64,000 nucleotides of DNA from Microbacterium sp. cf332 (GTDB lineage: Bacteria; Actinomycetota; Actinomycetes; Actinomycetales; Microbacteriaceae), in assembly GCF_900102175.1 (NCBI RefSeq), contig NZ_FNKN01000003.1, positions 558,414 to 622,413 of the forward strand. The letters run 5' to 3'. Below, one piece after another: positions 59,403 to 64,000 of the stretch; position 1 is the first letter of the stretch; each line of letters begins with the position of its first letter. The notes under the pieces are model-generated. The model was not told the origin of the DNA, did no database searches, and worked only from the letters and a program-made list of their open reading frames with translations. The position numbers were made by a program, and so were the translations under genes.

Positions 59403-59435
59403 TCGGAGGGTGGCTCCCAGGAGTCCACCCTCCGA
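59403..59435. terminator. Convergent terminator rtcB / MFS
   Basis: TCGGAGGGTGG pairs perfectly with CCACCCTCCGA across an 11-nt loop, between the convergent rtcB and MFS genes. Confidence 0.8.
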
Positions 59436-59453
59436 CGTGCAGATGCCCTCTGG

Positions 59454-60797
59454 TCAGGCGTCGCCCTGACCGATGTCGGACGCCTCGGCCACGGCGCTCT
59501 CGTGCGGGCGACCGAGGTGGCCGAGGGTGCGGCCGGCGGCCGCGAGGATCACGATCGCGACGACGAGCGCGGCCACACCCAGCCAGTACGGCGCGCTGGG
59601 AGTGAGTGCAGCGGCCAGCGGACCGGCCACGGCGGGCGCGATCGCACCGCCGATGAACCGCACGCCGGAATAGGTGCCGCTCGCGACGTTCCGGGGCAGG
59701 TCGGTCGCCTCCATGACGGCCTCGGTGAGTGCCGTGTTCAGCACCCCGAGGAACAGGCCCGCGACGATCACCGTGACGATCAGCACGGTCGCGCTGTCGA
59801 TGCCGACCGCGAGGACGGCCTCAGCGACCGCAAGCAGCCCGAGCATCGTGAAGAGCACCGGACGCAGTCCGAGTCGGCGCGTCAGGACGGGCGCGACCAG
59901 GACCGATGTGAGCGCGACGGCGAGTCCCCAACCGAAGAAGACGAGACCGAGCTCGTGCGCGCCGAACGTCATGCCGGCCTGCGCCGCGGCCTCCTCGATG
60001 GGATACGGGCTGTAGGCCAGCAGCACGAAGAACGCGACGTTGTAGAAGAACGCCGTCAGCGAGAGGGTCAGCAGCGCCGGATTCCGCAACGCGCGGAACG
60101 AGGCGAGGAACGACACCTTGGCCGGTGCGACGGCCCCCGCGGCCGGAGCGGGGGAGCGGAACACCACGAGGATCGCCAGCAGGGCGATCGCCATCAGCGC
60201 TGCGGTGCCGAAGAACGGTCCGCGCCATGACAGCTCGCCGAGCGCGCCCCCGAGGAGCGGCCCCACGGCGAGGCCGATGCCGAGGGATGCCTCATAGAGC
60301 ACGATCGCCTGGCGGCTGCCGCCACTGGCCGCTCCCACGATCGCCGCGAGGGCGGTGGCGATGAACAGGGCGTTGCCGACACCCCAGCCGGCGCGGAAGC
60401 CGATGATCTCCACCACGCCGCCCGACATCCCGGCAGCGGCGGCGAAGACCACGATGAGGGCGAGCCCGAGGAGCAGGGTCTTCTTGACGCCGAGCCTCGA
60501 TGACACCCAGCTGGCGAACAGCATGACGATGCCGGTGATGAAGAGGTAGCTGGTGAACAGCAGCATCGTCTCGGACGGCGTCGCATCGAGCTCGCGGCTG
60601 ATCGCGGGCAGGATCGGGTCGACCAGGCCGATGCCCATGAACGACACCGTGCAAGCGAAGGCGATCGCCCACACCGCGACGGGCTGCCGCCAGATCGACG
60701 CCTTCGCGGTCTCGGCTGTCGCATTCGTCCGGTCGTGTGCCGTCCGGTCTGACTTCATTGCGCTTGTCACGCGTGCCTTCCTCTCTGTCGTGGTCAT
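59454..60797 (-). CDS. MFS transporter (drug-efflux-like)
   Basis: A 447-aa major facilitator with about 12 helices. It contains GIGLVDPILPAISREL in helix 1, the motif-A-like FASWVSSRLGVKKTLLLG in the first cytoplasmic loop and GLAVGPLLGGALGELSWRGPFF, matching the 12/14-TMS drug-H+ antiporter style. The N-terminus of about 35 residues is polar. The ATG overlaps the TGA of the upstream MarR gene in ATGA (60794-60797), so the pair is translationally coupled. A MarR repressor before an MFS exporter is a classical inducible efflux system; the compound is unknown. Confidence 0.93.
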   Translation of the reverse strand: MTTTERKARVTSAMKSDRTAHDRTNATAETAKASIWRQPVAVWAIAFACTVSFMGIGLVDPILPAISRELDATPSETMLLFTSYLFITGIVMLFASWVSSRLGVKKTLLLGLALIVVFAAAAGMSGGVVEIIGFRAGWGVGNALFIATALAAIVGAASGGSRQAIVLYEASLGIGLAVGPLLGGALGELSWRGPFFGTAALMAIALLAILVVFRSPAPAAGAVAPAKVSFLASFRALRNPALLTLSLTAFFYNVAFFVLLAYSPYPIEEAAAQAGMTFGAHELGLVFFGWGLAVALTSVLVAPVLTRRLGLRPVLFTMLGLLAVAEAVLAVGIDSATVLIVTVIVAGLFLGVLNTALTEAVMEATDLPRNVASGTYSGVRFIGGAIAPAVAGPLAAALTPSAPYWLGVAALVVAIVILAAAGRTLGHLGRPHESAVAEASDIGQGDA

Positions 60798-61264
60798 CGC
60801 AGTTCGGGCTCCTCGAGCAACGCGGCGAGCAGCTCCGCGGCGCGCACGAGCACCGCGCGGTCCGAGTCGCTCAGCCGGCCCCATGCGGGAGCGGTCACCT
60901 CGATCGCCTGGGCGCGGAACACCTCGAACTGGTGACGTCCCTCTTCGGTGATCGACACGAGCGAGGCCCGGCCGTCCCCGGGGTCGGGCTCGCGCTGCAC
61001 GAGCCCCTCCTGTTCCATGCGCCGCACGAGCGTCGTCATGGTGGGCTGGCTCACGCGCTGCCATTCGGCGAGGTCGCTCACGCGGGTCGGCCCGAGCTCG
61101 TCGAGGGCGGCCAGTGCCCGCCAGGTGCCCGCCGCGGCGCTGGTCTCGACGCGCCGCGCGACGGCACGGTTGAACCGGCTCGACGATGACATCAGGCGGA
61201 CGGGCGACAGGTGAGCCGCGGCGTCCGGGTTGATGTCCGCTGCCGCCCCATCTATCAACTGCAT
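60794..61264 (-). CDS. MarR-family repressor
   Basis: A 156-aa winged-helix repressor. The DNA-binding part is AALDELGPTRVSDLAEWQRVSQPTMTTLVRRMEQEGLVQREPDPGDGRASLVSITEEGR, with flanking dimerization helices. The ATG at 61264 is only 6 nt from TATAGT on this strand and has no SD, so the message is probably leaderless. The start overlaps an operator copy (61262-61276). It almost certainly represses itself and the coupled MFS exporter, with release by a small ligand, perhaps the exported compound. Confidence 0.93.
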   Translation of the reverse strand: MQLIDGAAADINPDAAAHLSPVRLMSSSSRFNRAVARRVETSAAAGTWRALAALDELGPTRVSDLAEWQRVSQPTMTTLVRRMEQEGLVQREPDPGDGRASLVSITEEGRHQFEVFRAQAIEVTAPAWGRLSDSDRAVLVRAAELLAALLEEPELR

Positions 61265-61298
61265 AGCTTGACTATACAACATGCATAGATGAACTATG
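61262..61298. promoter_or_regulatory. Tandem MarR operator
   Basis: Two inverted repeats of identical build: CATAG-CTTGA-CTATA (61262-61276) and CATAG-ATGAA-CTATG (61284-61298), 22 bp apart centre to centre (two helical turns). The first overlaps the -10 box and the start codon of marR. This is one of the clearest operators in the window and is AT-rich against the GC-rich background. Confidence 0.85.
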
Positions 61299-61326
61299 TT
61301 CTTGCGCGAGAGCTCCGCGCATGACG

Positions 61327-61369
61327 ATGCCCCCGGCATCCTCCTCGCGAGAGAGGATGCCGGGGGCAT
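61327..61369 (-). terminator. Terminator after the 31-aa gene
   Basis: ATGCCCCCGGCATCCTC pairs perfectly (17 bp) with GAGGATGCCGGGGGCAT across a 9-nt loop, just downstream of the small minus-strand gene. Confidence 0.85.
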
Positions 61370-61379
61370 TCGTGTGGTG

Positions 61380-61475
61380 TCAGCGGCCGCCGTTGATGAG
61401 GCCGAGCCATTGACCGAACGGCTTCTCGCCGCGGATGTCGGTATTCTGCTCGTCCTGCTCTTCGTACGCGATCAT
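61380..61475 (-). CDS. Small protein (31 aa) with own SD and terminator
   Basis: A 31-codon gene from ATG at 61475 (minus strand) to TGA at 61380-61382. GGGAGG lies 6 nt upstream. The peptide starts MIAYEEQDEQNTDIRGEKPF and ends GQWLGLINGGR. It is acidic at the N-terminus and has a Trp-containing Gly/Asn-rich end. A perfect 17-bp terminator follows within 11 nt. The combination of SD, codons with G/C third bases and a private terminator strongly suggests a real gene. No family known. It sits between two MarR genes. Confidence 0.7.
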   Translation of the reverse strand: MIAYEEQDEQNTDIRGEKPFGQWLGLINGGR

Positions 61476-61666
61476 GATGATCCTCCCGCTTCGTCCGTGC
61501 TCCCATCTTGACTATCGCCGATGCGCGATGCGTGGTCCTTGACGAACGGTCGACGGCGCGTTACGCGTGCGTGCCCGTGTCGCCGGACGACCCTCATAGC
61601 CGCGACACAACTCCCGTCGATCGGATCACCCGCGCGGAGCGGGCCGCTCCTCCTACAATCGTGGTC

Positions 61667-62092
61667 GTGTCGGAAACCACTGTCCCCACGCGCGAACCGA
61701 GGTTCAGCCCGGTCATCGCGCTCATCGCCGTATCGGCGTCGTGGGAGGGCCGGCTCTCGGCGGCACTGCGCGACCTCGGACTGTCCACACGCAAGTTCGG
61801 CCTTCTCGGCCACATCGGCTCCGAGCCGGGCATCTCGTTCTCCGAACTGGCGCGCCGCTCGCACATCACGGTGCAGTCGGCCCACACCGCCGTGCGCACT
61901 CTCGTCGACGAGGGGCTCGTCGCCGACGCGACCGCCCACGCGGGCTCGGCGTCCGATCTACGCATCACGGCGAAGGGCCTCCAGGTCATGGAGCTCGCGC
62001 ACCAACGCCTCCTCGAGCTCGATTCGACCCTCAGCGACCACATGCCGGGTCTCGCGGCCTCGATGGACGGCATCCGCGCAGGAATCGTCTGA
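61667..62092 (+). CDS. MarR-family transcriptional regulator
   Basis: A 141-aa MarR-type regulator. The winged helix reads FGLLGHIGSEPGISFSELARRSHITVQSAHTAVRTLVDEGLVADATAHAGSASDLRITAKGLQVMELAHQRL. N- and C-terminal helices form the dimer. The GTG at 61667 is 7 nt after TACAAT (61654-61659) with no SD, a typical leaderless start. It is followed 22 nt later by a DUF3817 gene with its own box. Unlike the other MarR here, no adjacent exporter is coupled, so its target is not obvious. Confidence 0.9.
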   Translation: MSETTVPTREPRFSPVIALIAVSASWEGRLSAALRDLGLSTRKFGLLGHIGSEPGISFSELARRSHITVQSAHTAVRTLVDEGLVADATAHAGSASDLRITAKGLQVMELAHQRLLELDSTLSDHMPGLAASMDGIRAGIV

Positions 62093-62114
62093 CCGCGCTC
62101 GATAGGGTGCGGAG

Positions 62115-62576
62115 GTGTTCCGAACTCCGCTGACCGCTTTCCGCTCACTCGCGATCGCGGAGGCGATCTCGTGGACGCTGCTGATCCTCGGTCTGGTGAT
62201 CAGGTCGGCGTTCGACCTGCCGGTCGCCGTGACGATCGGCGGCGGCATCCACGGTTTCGTGTTCCTCTGTTACGGGGCGACCGCCGTGCTCGTCGCATGG
62301 AACAACAGATGGTCGATCGTGCCGACCGTGTGCGCCGTCGGTGCCGCGATCGTCCCGTACGCGACGGTGCCCACCGAGATGGTGCTGCGGCGGCGCGGCC
62401 TCCTCGCCGGAGAGTGGCGCACGGAGGCGACAGAAGACCCGCGAGACCGGCGGCCGCTCGACGGGTTCCTGCGCTGGTTCGTTCGTCGACCGATCGTCCT
62501 CGCCGTGATCCTCGCGGTCGGTATCGTCACCGCATATGTCGCGCTGCTGGTCATCGGGCCTCCCGGGCGGGCGTAG
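62115..62576 (+). CDS. DUF3817 membrane protein
   Basis: A 153-aa membrane protein of the DUF3817 family with about four helices. Characteristic pieces are FRSLAIAEAISWTLLILGLVIR, VTIGGGIHGFVFLCYGATAVLVAWNN and TVPTEMVLRRRGLLAGEW. A C-terminal helix follows after a polar loop. Function unknown. GTG start with TAGGGT ending 6 nt upstream and no SD, so leaderless. The stop TAG forms part of the box for the next gene. Confidence 0.9.
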   Translation: MFRTPLTAFRSLAIAEAISWTLLILGLVIRSAFDLPVAVTIGGGIHGFVFLCYGATAVLVAWNNRWSIVPTVCAVGAAIVPYATVPTEMVLRRRGLLAGEWRTEATEDPRDRRPLDGFLRWFVRRPIVLAVILAVGIVTAYVALLVIGPPGRA

Positions 62577-62585
62577 CGTGAGCGG

Positions 62586-62996
62586 ATGCTGCGCACTGTT
62601 GCCCGCTTCGCCCTCGCCGCCCTGCTGATCGCCGCCGGCACGGCTCACCTCACCGTTCTCCGGCGCGGGTACCGCATCGCGGTCCCCGACTGGGCGACAC
62701 GGGTGCTGCGCACGGACAAGGACATGATCGTCGTCGCCAGCGGCGCCGTCGAGATCGTGCTCGGCGCCGGTCTCGTCGCGCTGCCGAAGGAACGCCGGCG
62801 GATCGGGGCGGCGATCGCGGCGTTCTTCGTCGCCGTCCTGCCGGGGAACGTGCATCAGTGGCGTACGGGTGCCTCGGCACCCGGCCTCGACACGGACCGC
62901 CGCCGTTTCGGACGACTCTTCCTGCAGCCGGTCCTCGTGGCGTGGGCGCTGTGGGCAGGAGGCGGCGGGAACGACACGCCCGGGCGCGCGGGGTGA
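62586..62996 (+). CDS. DoxX-like small membrane protein
   Basis: A 136-aa protein with about four hydrophobic segments. Features are VARFALAALLIAAGTAHLTV, VASGAVEIVLGAGLVALP and AAIAAFFVAVLPGNVHQWRTG. The HLTV and PGNVHQW motifs resemble the DoxX-like membrane family (often linked to thiol or quinone redox). TAGCGT ends 6 nt before the ATG and overlaps the stop codon of the preceding gene. Function not established. Confidence 0.83.
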   Translation: MLRTVARFALAALLIAAGTAHLTVLRRGYRIAVPDWATRVLRTDKDMIVVASGAVEIVLGAGLVALPKERRRIGAAIAAFFVAVLPGNVHQWRTGASAPGLDTDRRRFGRLFLQPVLVAWALWAGGGGNDTPGRAG

Positions 62997-63054
62997 CGCC
63001 TGCAACAGTCCGACACGGAATTTCTCGTCGGGGCCGTGCGTTTGGTTGCCTGTC

Positions 63055-63822
63055 ATGGTGAGCACATCCGCGTCCGCGTCCACAGCGTCCGATTCCTCGG
63101 CAGCGTCCGAGTACCGAGACTGGGCCGTGTCGCGCCGTGCCGCGGTGACGGCCCCGCAGGGTTCGCTCGCTCTCGTCCTCACGCACTGGTCGGCTCCCGG
63201 TGAGCCCGCCGTCGACGATGCGGCGGCACGTGCCGGGCATCCCGTCGACGCTCTCCTCACCCGCCTCCAGCGGACGGACATCGAGACCGGCCTCCCGCAG
63301 GAGGGTTATCGGATCTGGCAGCAGGACTCCCCGGCGAATGAGGCGTTCGAGGAGATCGAGCGCTACGACTTCGACCCCGCGTGGGTGATCGAGGGCCGCT
63401 TCGAGCTCGTCGACGAAGACCGCGTCGTGCCCTTCGAGCACATCAAGGACGGTGGCGCGACGCGCGGGCTGCCGGTGTCCGGCGACCTCGTGTTCGTCAT
63501 CGATGGCACGGAGTACCGACTCGCCGCATTCGACACGAACTACGGCGGGCCCAAGCTCCATCTGGTGTTCGGCGATCAGACCAACGGCGCAGAGAGCTAT
63601 GGCGCCGGTCGCTTCCTCTTCCTCGATCATCCCGGCGCCACGGGCGACCTCGCGCCCGGCGACAGCACGCCGGTGACGGTCGACTTCAACCGGGCGGTCG
63701 TGCCGCCCTGCGGCTTCTCGAACCAGATGAACTGCCCGCTGCCGCCGCTGCAGAACCGTCTGCCCTTCCCGGTTCGCGCCGGCGAGAAGAAGGTCCGGTT
63801 CGCCGGCGACTTCTCCCTCTGA
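63055..63822 (+). CDS. DUF1684 family protein
   Basis: A 255-aa protein of the DUF1684 family. Typical motifs are LPVSGDLVFVIDGTEYRLAAFDTNYGGPKLHLVFGDQTNGAESYGAGRFLFLD, VTVDFNRAVVPPCGFSNQMNCPLPPLQNRLPFPVRAGEK. The Cys-rich FxNQMNCPLPP element is a family hallmark, and PxGxR-type loops bind a ligand or metal in known structures. Function is uncertain. No signal peptide; an N-terminal Ser/Ala-rich stretch is variable. The start ATG at 63055 has no SD. Followed by a lipoprotein gene on the same strand. Confidence 0.9.
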   Translation: MVSTSASASTASDSSAASEYRDWAVSRRAAVTAPQGSLALVLTHWSAPGEPAVDDAAARAGHPVDALLTRLQRTDIETGLPQEGYRIWQQDSPANEAFEEIERYDFDPAWVIEGRFELVDEDRVVPFEHIKDGGATRGLPVSGDLVFVIDGTEYRLAAFDTNYGGPKLHLVFGDQTNGAESYGAGRFLFLDHPGATGDLAPGDSTPVTVDFNRAVVPPCGFSNQMNCPLPPLQNRLPFPVRAGEKKVRFAGDFSL

Positions 63823-63903
63823 CACCCCCCCCACCCGCATCCCGCGACACGGTGGCGCGCCGCACCACGCACCACCGCACCCCTCCACAGCAAAGGAACA
63901 CCC

Positions 63904-64000
63904 GTGACTTCACGCGGCTTCTCCCGGCTCGTCGTCGCCTCCGCGGCAGCGACGGCCGGCCTCCTCGTCCTGGCCGGCTGCTCCGGTTCCGCCGACCCCG
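63904..64000 (+). CDS. Lipoprotein, N-terminus only (partial)
   Basis: A GTG at 63904 with AAAGGAA upstream opens a type II signal peptide: a Thr/Ser/Arg start, then LVVASAAATAGLLVLAGC with the lipobox LAGC, followed by SGSADP. The window ends after about 32 codons. This is the usual beginning of an ABC transporter substrate-binding lipoprotein, but other lipoproteins start the same way. The gene continues past the window edge. Confidence 0.75.
   Translation, partial: MTSRGFSRLVVASAAATAGLLVLAGCSGSADP

Overview
The window is high-GC chromosomal DNA from a Gram-positive actinobacterium. It is most likely a member of the Microbacteriaceae, Microbacterium or close. This rests on strong G/C third-codon bias, an Lsr2-type nucleoid protein, a class Ib nrdHIEF locus, MsiK-style sugar ABC operons that carry no ATPase gene, DUF1684, DUF3817 and DUF805 proteins, and many genes that look leaderless. 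I see no prophage, IS element, integrase, CRISPR array or rRNA operon. One tRNA gene (Ala, CGC) is present. Genus and family names come from protein pattern recognition, not from a search.

Layout. 1-5.4 kb: end of an S4-domain gene, an ABC-F ATPase, a membrane protein coupled to a YtrA-type GntR repressor, DUF805 and small proteins. 5.4-15.5 kb: a sugar-utilization block with a binding lipoprotein, two permeases, a cellulase-like hydrolase, a divergent AraC regulator, a large DUF5107/TPR protein and a zinc sugar-alcohol dehydrogenase. The ABC promoter and the araC/DUF5107 intergenic region share a related motif of about 40 bp. 15.5-21.3 kb: VanZ, a LysR-HTH mini-protein coupled to UbiB, a DEAD-box helicase, a His-rich 46-aa protein and DUF1349. 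21.3-25.5 kb: stress/detoxification (formaldehyde-dehydrogenase-like ADH, Mn catalase, MBL hydrolase), ending in an SDR remnant broken by an 11-bp tandem duplication.

25.5-38.9 kb: glycosyltransferase, Lsr2, a GAF-LuxR regulator divergent from a DUF485/solute-symporter pair, an Ogt homologue with Ala in place of the catalytic Cys, a very large helicase-like protein with degenerate Walker motifs, MscL, FmdB, 5-FTHF cyclo-ligase, GalU, a GNAT and the tRNA. 38.9-43.4 kb: a LysR regulator divergent from a PrpF-family isomerase and a MatC-like carrier, with a dense CTTCAC/GTGAAG operator array between them, then an NADPH-FMN reductase. 43.4-52.1 kb: an MgtE Mg2+ transporter behind a structured leader with a 26-codon ORF, two copies of a palindromic repeat, Leu/Val dehydrogenase, YbaK, SixA, DUF445, a CsoR-family sensor, a 68-bp palindrome, an acyl-CoA dehydrogenase-like flavoprotein and an MFS carrier.

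52.1-64 kb: nrdHIE, a small duplicated-motif protein inserted before nrdF, nrdF, a SHOCT membrane protein, an NTF2-like protein, rtcB behind a 29-codon leader ORF and hairpin, a MarR-MFS pair with a clear operator, a 31-aa protein with its own SD and terminator, a second MarR, membrane proteins, DUF1684 and the start of a lipoprotein. The most interesting signals are the pseudo-helicase, the Cys-less Ogt, the micro-ORFs (46, 68, 31, 29 and 26 aa), the shared and tandem operators, the palindromic repeats, and a recurring TAnnnT box placed 5-7 nt before start codons.
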